Notes: generated from the letters alone by a model not told the origin. 64,000 nt of DNA from Nostoc sp. 'Lobaria pulmonaria (5183) cyanobiont' (GCF_002949795.1 NZ_CP026692.1:3828545-3892544); one strand, 5' to 3'. Positions 18,947 through 28,725 are shown, counted from the first letter of the stretch. A program made the numbers and translations.

Positions 18947-19219
18947 TTATTTACACTTTCTTATACCCTCTGGGGTATACCAGCAGACCTCGTCTGCAAG
19001 TTTCTTCGATTGAATTACTTCTGTCAAATCCTTAACTCCTTGGTTGTAAACAGCATCAAATTCATTTTTTTTTGGGTCGATACGGCTCTGCAATTCTTCT
19101 TGAAAATTATCTTCTGTCTCGTCCTTTTTAAGCGCAACATCCATCTCAGATTTCTTCAGAACTTCACTCAATTCATTTTGGATATCGTTTGTTGACTGCT
19201 GCGTATTTTGAGAATTCAT
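18947..19219 (-). CDS. Small acidic/helical protein with Cys-containing tail, unknown
   Basis: A 90-residue protein from the ATG at 19219, chosen because AAGGAGAG lies 9-16 bases upstream; a longer frame from 19321 would add 34 residues lacking a ribosome site. The body is Glu/Lys/Gln-rich and predicted helical (IQNELSEVLKKSEMDVALKK). The C-terminus changes character to DEVCWYTPEGIRKCK, with two Cys and a Trp-Tyr. The leader-plus-short-tail layout superficially resembles a peptide precursor, but no processing motif such as a double Gly and no modification gene is present. Function unknown. Confidence 0.6.
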   Translation of the reverse strand: MNSQNTQQSTNDIQNELSEVLKKSEMDVALKKDETEDNFQEELQSRIDPKKNEFDAVYNQGVKDLTEVIQSKKLADEVCWYTPEGIRKCK

Positions 19220-19692
19220 AATTTTTGCTCTCCTTGGAGACTGGTAAATGTGTGAACTTATTTTGTGATGTACTAAATTAACGTGAGTTTGATTAGTACA
19301 GTTTGGCAACGAAAGAATCAATAATACAAAGTCTAGAGTGGTACGAAAGCATTAGGTTTCTAACGCTCTTGTGAACTCCGATAATTATGACTTCAGCTTG
19401 ACTAGTTATAATTACGCTTTGTGTTACAAAACTTCATATATTTCTGCCGGATTTGTTTAAAGGATTCATGAATCTGGCTACTCACCGTTGATTACTCAAG
19501 AGAATTGAGTAATTGATAGCTCCTCAAGTCTCACACTCTGCTTAGGGTTTAGATCCGCTCACAGGCTTTATTAAGGCGATCGCTAACTATGCCCCATGCC
19601 CAATCCCCAAAATCCTAAATCTTTTACTCATTAACCGTGCCACTATAGAAAATAGAGCTGCAAATTGAGCAATAGGAAGACTAAAGAACACT
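19220..19692. other. Gap between the small gene and rnz
   Basis: Divergent upstream region of about 470 bases. It holds the ribosome site of the minus-strand gene and one HIP1-related GGCGATCGC near 19577. No further element was seen. Confidence 0.5.
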
Positions 19693-20652
19693 GTGCAGAT
19701 AACATTCTTAGGGACGAGTTCCGGTGTACCCACGCGATCGCGCAATGTTTCCAGTGTCGCTCTGAGATTACCCCAAAGGGCAGAACTGTGGTTATTTGAC
19801 TGTGGCGAAGGTACTCAGCATCAAATTATGCGGAGTGAACTGAAAATCAGTCAACTCTCCCGAATTTTTATCACCCACATGCACGGCGACCACATCTTTG
19901 GCTTGATGGGACTTCTTGCTACTTGCGGCTTGGCTGGCAATGTAGAACGAATTGATATCTATGGCCCACCTGGATTAAATGATTACATTCAATCTGCCTC
20001 ACGTTATTCCTACACGCACTTTTCTTACCCAATCAAAGTTCACGCCATCCGTCCAGGGATAATTTATGAAGACGATGACTTCACCGTTAGCTGCGGTAAT
20101 TTGCATCATCGGATTACAGCTTTCGGCTACCGCGTAACCGAAAAAGACCGAGCCGGACGCTTTGATGTGGAAAAAGCCAAGGCGTTGCAAATTCCTCCTG
20201 GTCGGGTTTACGGTCAACTCAAGCGCGGTGAAACAGTTACCCTTACGGACGGACGGGTGATTGATGGCACCCAATTGTGCGGCCCTACAGAAATTGGTCG
20301 AAAGATTGCCTATTGTACAGACACAATTTATTGTGATGGTGCAGTGGAATTAGCTCATGATGTTGATGTATTAATTCACGAAGCAACCTTTGCCCATCAA
20401 GATGCAGATATGGCTTTCCAGCGGTTGCATTCCACAACCACAATGGCAGCGCAAACAGCTTTAGCTGCTGGAGCGCATCGACTGATTATGAGTCATTTCA
20501 GTCCCCGCTATGCTCCCGGAAATACTTTGGAGTTGAAGGATCTCCTCAAAGAAGCTCGTGCTATTTTTCCTCATACTGATATGGCTTACGATTTTATGAT
20601 TCATGAAGTACCCAGACGGCGGGAAGTAGAGTTAACCAAGGTAGGCGTTTAA
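19693..20652 (+). CDS. rnz: Ribonuclease Z (tRNA 3' endonuclease)
   Basis: A 319-residue metallo-beta-lactamase-fold nuclease starting at GTG 19693. It has FLGTSSGVPTRSRN at the start and the zinc motif THMHGDH at residues 61-67, followed by later metal ligands in YCTDT and IHEATF and by MSHFSPRY. The exosite segment (PPGRVYGQLKRGETVTL) typical of long bacterial RNase Z is present. It trims 3' trailers from tRNA precursors that lack encoded CCA; the two tRNA genes in this window likewise do not encode CCA, so they would need this enzyme. Confidence 0.96.
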   Translation: MQITFLGTSSGVPTRSRNVSSVALRLPQRAELWLFDCGEGTQHQIMRSELKISQLSRIFITHMHGDHIFGLMGLLATCGLAGNVERIDIYGPPGLNDYIQSASRYSYTHFSYPIKVHAIRPGIIYEDDDFTVSCGNLHHRITAFGYRVTEKDRAGRFDVEKAKALQIPPGRVYGQLKRGETVTLTDGRVIDGTQLCGPTEIGRKIAYCTDTIYCDGAVELAHDVDVLIHEATFAHQDADMAFQRLHSTTTMAAQTALAAGAHRLIMSHFSPRYAPGNTLELKDLLKEARAIFPHTDMAYDFMIHEVPRRREVELTKVGV

Positions 20653-20659
20653 ATTTTGG

Positions 20660-20710
20660 ATTTTAGATTTTAGATTTCTTATTGAACGCTTCTAATCTAA
20701 AATCTAAAAT
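20660..20710 (+). terminator. Perfect 17-bp stem hairpin after rnz
   Basis: ATTTTAGATTTTAGATT (20660-20676) is exactly complementary to AATCTAAAATCTAAAAT (20694-20710) with a 17-base loop, beginning 7 bases after the rnz stop. It is AT-rich and without a T-tract. Likely a transcript end or a repeat-derived palindrome. Confidence 0.6.
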
Positions 20711-21223
20711 TAACCAGGCTTTATCTTAGATTTGAATAGTCTCAATCATAATATCAAGCAAATAAAGAGCAGTTCGGTTTTCTGAGTAAGTCAACTATTT
20801 AACCAACAATTTACGGTTAACTAGATGTATCAAAAATATATAAATGCTATGGTTGAAATATTTTTATCAATGTGTTTTTACTATTACAAGTTATCAAAAT
20901 AACTTTAATATATAGCAATGTTGCGAGTTGGATAATTGTATACTCAAATAATTAGGAAAAATAATTAATTTTTCGTCAAGATTTTTCTTCTTTAAATAAA
21001 ATATTTATTAAAAATTTATCCTTCCAACACTGATTAAGAATTTATCTGCATGAATTGATGAACATGAAAGCGCTAGTTGACATAATATTGTGCTAAATTA
21101 GCTTGTCATTGTTGGAAGAAGAATAAAGTACGCGATCGCAGCTATTAGGTGTAAAAAATCATTTCATATTTCTCATAAATCTTCCAAATAAATATAGTGT
21201 TTCGATATTAGAGGAGTTTAATA
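20711..21223. other. AT-rich upstream region of the BY-kinase gene
   Basis: About 510 bases, very AT-rich, with poly-T/poly-A tracts near 20960-21020 and one CGCGATCGC near 21132. A ribosome site AGAGGAG lies upstream of the GTG at 21224. No operator was recognised. Confidence 0.5.
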
Positions 21224-23416
21224 GTGGCTAAGACTAGTCTGAATCAAGAGCAACAGGTTACAACTTCAGCACAAGGCGCAGTTGACATCAGACAACTATC
21301 TACTATTTTGCTTCGCCGACGCTTTCTGACCTTTGGGGTTTTTTGTGTAGTTATGTCAGCTGCTAGCCTCTTGGCTATCAATGCCAAACCTACTTACCAG
21401 AGTAATATGCAGATATTGGTGAATTCCAATTTATCTGAAGGGGCACAGTCAAATACTCAGGTTATTGATTCAAATTCTCAAGTTGTTGATTCCACTACTC
21501 AGATGAAACTCATGCTGAGTTATAAGTTGCTTCAGAAAGCTGTAGATTTACTCCATTCTGATTATCCTGATATTACCTTACAAGACATCAACGGTCAAAA
21601 AGAATATAGCAAAAAAGCACCTTTAGAAGTAACTCCAGAAGCAGGAGGCATAGGGGCAAATAAAGTTTTTAATCAGACATTTAAAGTTTCTTTTAATGAT
21701 CAAGATCCAGTAAAAGCACAAAGAGTACTTCAAGCTCTAGAGAAAGTCTATCAAAACTACAACAAACAGCAACAAAAAGAACGTCTGAATCAGGGATTAG
21801 CTTTTGTAAACACTCGCCTACCTGAGATAAAAAAAGAGGTGAGTAAAGCTGAAAAAAACTTAGAACAGTTTCGCAAAAAACATAAATTACTCGATCCCGA
21901 AGTCCAAAGTAAAATTCTGCTAGAATCTCTAGCCGATATTCAACAACAGCTACAAACCACTCGTGCCAACCTTCAAGATGTAAACGCTCGCTACAATAAT
22001 CTAGAGCAACTAATAGCGTCTTCGTCTCAACAGAATACACTAATTTCTTCTCAATTAAATCAGTCAAGCCGCTATCAAGCATTATTAAGTGAAATTCAAA
22101 AAACTGAACTAGCTTTGGCTAAGGAGCGGCTCCGCTATACAGATGATTATCCATCGGTACAAAAATTAAAGCAGCAACGCGAAAGTCAACTGTCCTTATT
22201 ACGAGAAGAGGTGAAAACTATTACTAATAGCAATAAAGATAAACCTTTATCAAAAGGACAAATGCTAGGAGTTGATCCAACGCTTGTAGATGAGTTTGTT
22301 TTAGTACAGACAAGTGTTTTAGGACTAACTGCCAATGAAAAAAATCTCATCGAATCAGAACAGCAACTACGCTCTGAGCTAAACAAATACCCAAGTTTAA
22401 TAGCAGAGTATAATCATCTGCTGCCAAAGATAGCAACTAGCCGCAAAAACCTTGAACAAATACTCCAGGCACAACAGTCATTGGGACTGAAAATTGCTCA
22501 GGAAGGATATAACTGGCAAGTTTTGGCAGAACCTTCTCCCGGTATTTATATGGATAATAACAGATTATTACTCTTGCTTGGAGGAGCGGTAATTGGGCCG
22601 ATTTTAGGTATCTTAGCAGCCCTAATTTTGGAAAAGTTTAATGACGCTATTTATTGTGCCGGAGATTTAAAGAAACTGACAAACCTACGTGTACTGGGAT
22701 CGGTACCAAAACTACCATCACGTAGTGTCAAAAAACGGCGGCTTAGCCTGCCTTGGAATAGCCGAGTCAGCTCAGATTATTCTGTAATAGAAGCCAGTAA
22801 TAAATTGCCCGTCCATGAAACTTTGGACATGATCTACCAAAATATTCAAATATTAAAATATCCTTTACCGTTCAAGTCGCTGATGTTTACTTCAGCACTA
22901 CCAGGGGAAGGGAAGACAACCTTAGTGTTAGGCCTTGTAGCTAGTGCTACCCGGATGCATCGACGGGTATTAGTAATTGATGCTAATCTACATAATCCTA
23001 GCCTGCACAAAATCCTGGAACTATCCAATGACTGGGGACTATCTCTGTTATTAGTTGATGAGACAACTACTCATTTTCAAGATTACATCCAGCCGATTCA
23101 CCCCTCCATTGATATTTTGACTGCTGGGCCAGAACCAGAAGACACAGTGAAGTTGCTCAGTTCTCAACGGATGAAAGAACTAATAGAGGTGTTTGAGCAA
23201 AGTTATGACCTAGTACTAATAGATGCTCCATCTATTTTAGGCACGGTTGATGCCAGGATTGTGGCATCTTTTTGCAATGGTATTGTAATGGTAGAGCGCA
23301 TGGGAAAAGTGACTCGAACTGAACTGACTCAAGCAACAGAAATTTTGAGTAAGTTGAATTTAATTGGAATTATCGCTAATGAAGCGAGCAATTCTCAAAA
23401 AGTATTGGCATCGTAA
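21224..23416 (+). CDS. Polysaccharide co-polymerase / BY-kinase (Wzc-like chain-length and tyrosine kinase fusion)
   Basis: A 730-residue inner-membrane protein starting at GTG. A Wzz domain begins near residue 17, with a first membrane segment (FLTFGVFCVVMSAASLLAI). A long periplasmic coiled coil fills about 70-430, and a second membrane segment (LLLLLGGAVIGPILGILAAL) lies near 450. A cytoplasmic CpsD/Wzc ATPase follows: Walker A LPGEGKTT near residue 560, Walker A' VLVIDANLHNP, Walker B LVLIDAP. The usual C-terminal Tyr cluster is absent: the protein ends ANEASNSQKVLAS, so autophosphorylation in the tail is doubtful. It controls exopolysaccharide assembly and chain length. Envelope-related genes follow downstream. 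Confidence 0.92.
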   Translation: MAKTSLNQEQQVTTSAQGAVDIRQLSTILLRRRFLTFGVFCVVMSAASLLAINAKPTYQSNMQILVNSNLSEGAQSNTQVIDSNSQVVDSTTQMKLMLSYKLLQKAVDLLHSDYPDITLQDINGQKEYSKKAPLEVTPEAGGIGANKVFNQTFKVSFNDQDPVKAQRVLQALEKVYQNYNKQQQKERLNQGLAFVNTRLPEIKKEVSKAEKNLEQFRKKHKLLDPEVQSKILLESLADIQQQLQTTRANLQDVNARYNNLEQLIASSSQQNTLISSQLNQSSRYQALLSEIQKTELALAKERLRYTDDYPSVQKLKQQRESQLSLLREEVKTITNSNKDKPLSKGQMLGVDPTLVDEFVLVQTSVLGLTANEKNLIESEQQLRSELNKYPSLIAEYNHLLPKIATSRKNLEQILQAQQSLGLKIAQEGYNWQVLAEPSPGIYMDNNRLLLLLGGAVIGPILGILAALILEKFNDAIYCAGDLKKLTNLRVLGSVPKLPSRSVKKRRLSLPWNSRVSSDYSVIEASNKLPVHETLDMIYQNIQILKYPLPFKSLMFTSALPGEGKTTLVLGLVASATRMHRRVLVIDANLHNPSLHKILELSNDWGLSLLLVDETTTHFQDYIQPIHPSIDILTAGPEPEDTVKLLSSQRMKELIEVFEQSYDLVLIDAPSILGTVDARIVASFCNGIVMVERMGKVTRTELTQATEILSKLNLIGIIANEASNSQKVLAS

Positions 23417-23613
23417 ATCGGAGAATAAAAGTTTCTCTTCCACAGCAGTCAGATTTAGACGATTCACTTTCCCCAATTTCTGATTTATACCTTATATTTC
23501 AAGCAAAATGCATAATTAGTAGGAGGTGGCAACCTCCTGCGTTGGAGAACTGTCTCATCTTAAAGTAGTAGACGCCATAATCCAGAGCGTCAATTAGATA
23601 CTAGTGTGATTAG

Positions 23614-24768
23614 ATGATCGGTATGAAATTCCAACTTTACTTAGGCTCTTTATTTTCTCAGATTAAAGTACGTTATTGGTGGGTAAGTATCTTTTTGTGG
23701 ATAGCTTTGGTTGCCCCAGCCCAAGCGTCTGTAATCCTACGTGTGGCAATTGAGAGGGGCGTTAATCAGGTAAAAGTGGGTAGTTCCACTACTGGGATCG
23801 TTAAGGATAGTACTGGGCGGACTCTTGGACAGTTGCCAGCAATGAGTGCATATTATGCTCAAGCCGTTCCTGGCGGAGTTGCTTTAGATAAGTGGCAGTC
23901 TGGTTTATTTTGGATTGAGCCAACTGGCAAGGGATTTGTTTATATTGGCGATCGCTGGTATCGAGGCAGAACTCTGGTTGTCCCCACAGAAAAAGGCTTA
24001 ACCGCTGTTAACTGGGTTGATGACCAAGAATATCTCTACAGCGTTCTTGGTGGCGAAATGGATGCTAGCTGGCCCCAAGAAGCTTTAAAAGCTCAAGCGA
24101 TCGCAGCCCGTACTTATGCCCTCTACGAACGGGAAAAACAACGAAATAATCCCGTTTATGATGTAGGCAATACCCCCGATCACTGGCAAATTTACAAAGG
24201 TGTCATTAGTGAATCTCCAGCTACTTACACCGCAGTGGATTCTACTCTAGGGCAGGTACTAACTTACAAAAACCGGATTATTCTCTCAGTCTTCCACGCT
24301 TGTTCTGGGGGACACACTGAAAACGTAGAAGATGTTTGGGGAAGCAGCGAACCTTATCTACGTGCTGTTCAAGACTACGATCAAAATATCCGCGAGTGTA
24401 ATTGGGTGAAAACCTTCTCGCCGAGTGAAATTAGCGCTAAATTTCCTGAGGTGGGCAGTGTGACGGCAATGATTCCAGAGACATACTCACCTTTCCGTAG
24501 TGTTAAAGTTTTAAAAATTGTGGGCAATAAGGGCACAAAAGTTCTACAGGGCGAGGAAGTCCGAACAGCCCTCAAGTTAAAAAGTACCAAATTTAGCGTC
24601 ACCAAGGGGGCTGATGGTAGTTTTGTACTGCAAGGGCTTGGCTACGGTCATGCTTTAGGCATGAGTCAGTGGGGGGCGTACAATCTGGCTCGGCAAGGAG
24701 TGAACCATCTGCAAATTTTGGGACATTATTATCAAGGTGTAGCTCTAACACCGATTCAGGCGAAGTAA
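23614..24768 (+). CDS. SpoIID/LytB-domain protein (probable peptidoglycan lytic enzyme)
   Basis: A 384-residue exported protein. A signal peptide (VSIFLWIALVAPAQAS) ends near residue 35. The SpoIID domain spans about 110-375 and includes EYLYSVLGGEMDASWPQEAL, KAQAIAARTYALY, VFHACSGGHTENVEDVWG and GLGYGHALGMSQWGA. SpoIID homologues cleave denuded glycan strands; in cyanobacteria (including filamentous heterocyst formers) such proteins are inferred to remodel the wall. Two ATGs (23614, 23623) are possible starts. It is co-oriented with, but about 200 bases from, the BY-kinase gene. Confidence 0.92.
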   Translation: MIGMKFQLYLGSLFSQIKVRYWWVSIFLWIALVAPAQASVILRVAIERGVNQVKVGSSTTGIVKDSTGRTLGQLPAMSAYYAQAVPGGVALDKWQSGLFWIEPTGKGFVYIGDRWYRGRTLVVPTEKGLTAVNWVDDQEYLYSVLGGEMDASWPQEALKAQAIAARTYALYEREKQRNNPVYDVGNTPDHWQIYKGVISESPATYTAVDSTLGQVLTYKNRIILSVFHACSGGHTENVEDVWGSSEPYLRAVQDYDQNIRECNWVKTFSPSEISAKFPEVGSVTAMIPETYSPFRSVKVLKIVGNKGTKVLQGEEVRTALKLKSTKFSVTKGADGSFVLQGLGYGHALGMSQWGAYNLARQGVNHLQILGHYYQGVALTPIQAK

Positions 24769-24905
24769 TCAGGGATTGGGCATTGGGCATTGAGAAGAGA
24801 CAAGGTAGACAAGGAAGAGGGGGGAGATAAGGAGAAACTTGTTCAATAATTCACCCTTGTCCCCCTTGTCCCCCTTGGCTCCTCTGCTCCCTGCTCCTCT
24901 GCTTC

Positions 24906-26204
24906 CTATTCCCCACTCCCACGTTCTAAGCGCCGTTGCCATTCAGCATCAATTTTTGCAGAACGTTCAACTTCTTGGTCGAGTAAGTCAGTTTCGCTAG
25001 AATACACTAAATCTTCGTTGCCAATGACTTTTTCTGTTGCAAATTGTTGGGCATAGTTGATTTTTTGTTGCAAAAGTGCATCAGGACTTGCCAATAGCCT
25101 TGCTCTGGAAAGCCGTTCGCGGTTGCGATCGCCTATTTGGCGATTACGCCACCGAATCCAGAAATAACGCAATAACGGTATGCCTAAAAAACCTGCTCCG
25201 TAAGCCAATAGCAGCCAATAAATTCCTTGTACAAAAGCTACCAGTCCACCTAATTGGACGGCAACAGTTCCATCTCTCAACAAACTTCCCAGTACTAAAG
25301 CACCAACAAAATTTAGTACCCCTAACCCAGCACTCAGCATAATTTGCCCAGAACTTGCGGCACTAAAACGCCAGGGAAATTCTTCTAAGCGATCTGATAT
25401 TGCATGACGGCGCTTTTTAACTGCACTCACCTGCAACTCTGGGAAGTAATAAACAATTTGTCCTTCTGGGCTTACTCCCGGTTGCCCATTAAATCGCGTC
25501 AGAACGGGCAGCATATAATCTTCGTACTCTCTTGTGTATCCCTGGCCAATGTCATCCAAATATGGGGCAATTTGTTCTGCTACCACTGCACCACGGTTAC
25601 TCCGAATCACCGTAGCAATTTCTTGCCAGCGACGTTCCTCTAAGTTGGCGTTTGGATTACCATCGCCAAACAAAAACGAAAACACAGCTTCAAAGAAATT
25701 CAGATTGGTTTCTTCCCGGCTTCCACGTTGCGGTTCCTGGTAGTGGGTGTCATAATTTGGGCTAAGATACCAAAATAAATTTGGAAAATAGAAGAAGCCC
25801 CCACCGCCGGAATTACTGCCCCGATTGTCGCCGTTACGGTCTGAATTGGCAGCAGTAACGATCATGAAGATGGTAACAGCGATCAGGACGATGGAAACAG
25901 TTAAGAAAATTCCAAAAGAAATGCGAATCAGGTAAAACAGAATACTCCAGACCTTTTTCCACCATTCCTGCAATCTTAGCCGGAAGTATTTATTACGCAA
26001 AATTGCTCGAAAATTTTGTGGAAAAAGGAAAACTATATCACCGGAATCCGCTACCTGTAAATGTCCGCCAGCATCAGATGCCAGGGCTAACAAGCTTTGA
26101 TTAGCTTCAGCGACGTTCAATCCTGCCTGAGTTGCCACATCACCAACAGTGACACGGTAGCCCAGTTGTTCCACAGCTTGCATGATGGTGGGACTGGGAG
26201 CCAT
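24906..26204 (-). CDS. Conserved cyanobacterial membrane protein with winged-helix-like N-terminus; C-terminus ERGSGE
   Basis: A 432-residue protein. Residues 1-60 (IMQAVEQLGYRVTVGDVATQAGLNVAEANQSLLALA) look like a winged-helix fold. One strong membrane segment (about 88-120) follows, then a Gly/Asn-rich linker, a soluble middle, two further membrane segments around 290-340 and a charged tail. A conserved hypothetical family in cyanobacteria as I recall; function unknown. The last six residues, ERGSGE, differ by one residue from the PatS/HetN morphogen hexapeptide ERGSGR that inhibits HetR; whether this matters is untested. Confidence 0.75.
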   Translation of the reverse strand: MAPSPTIMQAVEQLGYRVTVGDVATQAGLNVAEANQSLLALASDAGGHLQVADSGDIVFLFPQNFRAILRNKYFRLRLQEWWKKVWSILFYLIRISFGIFLTVSIVLIAVTIFMIVTAANSDRNGDNRGSNSGGGGFFYFPNLFWYLSPNYDTHYQEPQRGSREETNLNFFEAVFSFLFGDGNPNANLEERRWQEIATVIRSNRGAVVAEQIAPYLDDIGQGYTREYEDYMLPVLTRFNGQPGVSPEGQIVYYFPELQVSAVKKRRHAISDRLEEFPWRFSAASSGQIMLSAGLGVLNFVGALVLGSLLRDGTVAVQLGGLVAFVQGIYWLLLAYGAGFLGIPLLRYFWIRWRNRQIGDRNRERLSRARLLASPDALLQQKINYAQQFATEKVIGNEDLVYSSETDLLDQEVERSAKIDAEWQRRLERGSGE

Positions 26205-26541
26205 TGCTCTCCCCTCCTGTTAAAACTTATTCCCTTTTCTTAAGTATAAAGTTTTATTTTGAGCGACTTAGCAGGGATAGAGGTAACAATTCAAAATTTC
26301 AAATTGTTTGCGCAGCTTCTGGTAGAGAAGAGAGTTTTAGACTCTAATTTAAACTCCCACTCTAGCTTCCTTCCCACAGAGTAACTGAGCAAAGTCGGAA
26401 CCACTAAACTTTCCCGAACTACGTGTTGACGTTCGGTCTGAAACTCTTTAATTGACTATACAATCAACAAATGGTCTGACACGCAAAATGATATAATTAC
26501 TTGCCTCAGCTTGATTAAATCAGCAAATTTTCTGCTCAAAT
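26205..26541. other. Divergent upstream region
   Basis: About 340 bases between divergent genes, with no repeats or motifs that I could assign. Confidence 0.45.
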
Positions 26542-27021
26542 ATGGTTCAATACACTCTCGCTCAAAGCCCAGAAATTATCCTTACTGTTTCTGGAAAAGA
26601 TTCAGCTAAAGCCCGTGATAAAGCAATGGATCAGCTAATGGAACTGATGGATGCAGGTAAGCTATCCACCGAACTAGAAGAAGGATTTGGCCCTCAACAA
26701 TTAATTGAGGTAAAAGAGTCAACTATTGATACTGCTAGTGGTGAGGATACAATTACACAAGCTGTCCAGATTCTGAGTAACCTGGCAACGCTCAAGCTGA
26801 AAGTTCAGGAGTCACGATCTGAAGCGTTGGAAATTCGCAAAGCTGTTGATATTCTGTTCACCGATGAGTCGGTGACTGAAGAGGAAATTACTCGACTCAA
26901 GGAAGGTTTTAAAGTTCTCAAAAATTTTGCTCAAGCTAATGTGCGTTACCAAGAAGCGCGGTCTAAAGCAGAACTAGCTAGGCAGACTCTAGATCAAGCT
27001 CTCAAATCCCCTGACAAGTAA
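26542..27021 (+). CDS. Conserved cyanobacterial small coiled-coil protein, unknown function
   Basis: A 159-residue soluble protein. The first 60 residues (ILTVSGKDSAKARDKAMDQLMELMDAG ... LIEV) resemble a small alpha/beta domain. From about residue 70 to the end it is helical with heptads and acidic/basic alternation. No catalytic motif. It is followed by a strong hairpin that also serves the convergent tRNA gene. Function unknown. Confidence 0.72.
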   Translation: MVQYTLAQSPEIILTVSGKDSAKARDKAMDQLMELMDAGKLSTELEEGFGPQQLIEVKESTIDTASGEDTITQAVQILSNLATLKLKVQESRSEALEIRKAVDILFTDESVTEEEITRLKEGFKVLKNFAQANVRYQEARSKAELARQTLDQALKSPDK

Positions 27022-27072
27022 CATTTACAGAATTATATGCATTGAGATACATCTTAAAAATGCAATTAAAAA

Positions 27073-27108
27073 ATCTAGAACACAGGCTGAAAAGTCTGTG
27101 TTCTAGAT
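27073..27108. terminator. Bidirectional terminator between an ORF and tRNA-Gln
   Basis: A perfect 13-bp stem, ATCTAGAACACAG (27073-27085) with CTGTGTTCTAGAT (27096-27108), loop of 10. On the minus strand it starts 3 bases after the tRNA 3' end and is followed by a run of T (ATTTTTTAA), so it is a classical intrinsic terminator for the tRNA. Confidence 0.88.
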
Positions 27109-27111
27109 TAA

Positions 27112-27183
27112 CTGGGGCGCTAGGATTCGAACCCAGGGATGGCGAGACCAAAACCCGCTGCCTTACCACTTGGCGACGCCCCA
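27112..27183 (-). tRNA. trnQ-UUG: tRNA-Gln (anticodon TTG)
   Basis: A 72-base cloverleaf read on the minus strand. The acceptor stem TGGGGCG pairs fully with CGCCCCA, discriminator G. The anticodon arm GCGGG-TTTTGGT-CTCGC presents TTG, and the T arm carries GGTTCGAATCC. CCA is not encoded, so 3' processing would need RNase Z (rnz is in this window). Terminated by the adjacent 13-bp hairpin. Confidence 0.95.
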
Positions 27184-27437
27184 ACAATTTCACTACCGTT
27201 AATATAACACTTAGTCCTGGGTTAATGTCAAGTACTTTAATAGTTGATTTCAGATAATGGGTTTTTACAGCAGGACATTGATGAGTCGGAATCCTTATAC
27301 TTAGAATCTTTCATCATTTTGAGGTTGACCCCTTGAATCTTGATGCTTAAAGCATAAAATTCTTTCCTTGGCATCTAAAATCTGCTTTACTTGATGGCTG
27401 AACGCCTTAGAGTCAGTCTTCACCTATTTCTTTTTCT

Positions 27438-28262
27438 TTAGTCCCCAGTCTCGTGAAGGAAGACCGCTGCAATCCGACTTGATGATAATAGTTGTTTAGT
27501 AGCTAGCCATATAAAGAGTGGAATAGTCTTCGCATAACGACTACAAAGTCGGCGTGGTTCTTGAATCCATCGATATAGCCATTCAAGTCCTAAGTCTCGA
27601 ACTATGCGGGGTGCCCGCTTATGAATTCCGGCATAAACTGGGAAAACTCCACCCAGTCCAATCATTACAGCTTGTATTTTGCCCTTATGTTGAGCTATCC
27701 AATTTTCTTGTTTGGGACATCCCAGAGAAACTAAGACAGCGCTAGCACCACTAGAGTTAATCTTTTGAACCAAGGCTTCGTCTTCAATTTCCGTTAGGGG
27801 ACGAAAGGGTAGAGGTTCCATCGCCGCAATCTTTATCTGCGGAAATTCCTTCTCTAACCTGTTTTGTATCCTAGACAGAATTTCTGTTTGGGAACCTACA
27901 AAGAAAATGCTCAGATTTTGGGTTTGAGTTAGCTGACACAATGCAAGAAAAATATCCATCCCTGCCACACGGTCTTGGTAAAGCGCTCCCATTTTTCGCA
28001 TCATCCATACCAGAGGCATACCATCAGGAGTAACTATATCTGCATTTCGCAATACGGTGGCAAACTCTGGATTCCAATGGGCTTCAATGAGCATGTGTAC
28101 ATTGGCTACATATACAGTTTTACTCTCACGCCTACTCGCCCACTTGAGTATTGTTTGTATCTGCTCGTCAAACCGTAAAGCAGTAATAGGAAAATCAAGC
28201 ACTTTTTTAGTAGGTAGAAGCACTCTTGCCAGCATCAATAACTCCTGTATCCAAGAAAACAA
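27438..28262 (-). CDS. WecG/TagA/CpsF-family glycosyltransferase
   Basis: A 274-residue protein of the family that adds N-acetylmannosamine or a related sugar to a lipid-linked precursor. Conserved family blocks are present: VANVHMLIEAHWNPEFATVLR, NADIVTPDGMPLVW (the DG-MP motif), FFVGSQTEI, LVSLGCPKQENWI and GLGGVFPVYAGIHKRAPR with downstream LEWLYRWIQEPRR. It probably acts in exopolysaccharide or teichoic-like polymer assembly, matching the BY-kinase 4 kb away. The first ten residues are hydrophobic but are not a clear signal. Confidence 0.92.
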   Translation of the reverse strand: MFSWIQELLMLARVLLPTKKVLDFPITALRFDEQIQTILKWASRRESKTVYVANVHMLIEAHWNPEFATVLRNADIVTPDGMPLVWMMRKMGALYQDRVAGMDIFLALCQLTQTQNLSIFFVGSQTEILSRIQNRLEKEFPQIKIAAMEPLPFRPLTEIEDEALVQKINSSGASAVLVSLGCPKQENWIAQHKGKIQAVMIGLGGVFPVYAGIHKRAPRIVRDLGLEWLYRWIQEPRRLCSRYAKTIPLFIWLATKQLLSSSRIAAVFLHETGD

Positions 28263-28725
28263 TTCATAGATTACCTAGACCAATCCAAATTATTTAATAT
28301 TTCGGATTGGATGACTCCTGACTTTTTGTCGACTTGTGTCATTGTTGGAAGTTAACACATGGAGGTGCAATTGCCTTTTTAGTATACTTTTGGCTTAATC
28401 AGTAATACTAGAATTATTTGCTGCTGTGTCTTAGCTTACTGTTTTATGTTAAGGATTTTAGACACTGCTTGACAAAATTCATACTTCCTTCATAATTAAT
28501 TTTTGGTTAGTTCATCCAAGCATTATAATTGCGATAAATTCCTAGATAAATGTTGTATATTAAGTACTCTATAGTACTTGACTCCTTAAGTAAGAAAGTA
28601 AAATGCTAGCCACTAAGTCTGCCAATTTTATACGTAAATATGCGCTTAAGAGGTCGAATGAAAATTAGTATATTTTAAAGAACAGCTAATAACTTTTGAT
28701 TATGATTTACAAATTTATTACAGAT
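28263..28725. other. AT-rich gap, no feature seen
   Basis: About 460 bases upstream of the glycosyltransferase. No ORF, repeat or conserved motif was identified. Confidence 0.5.
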
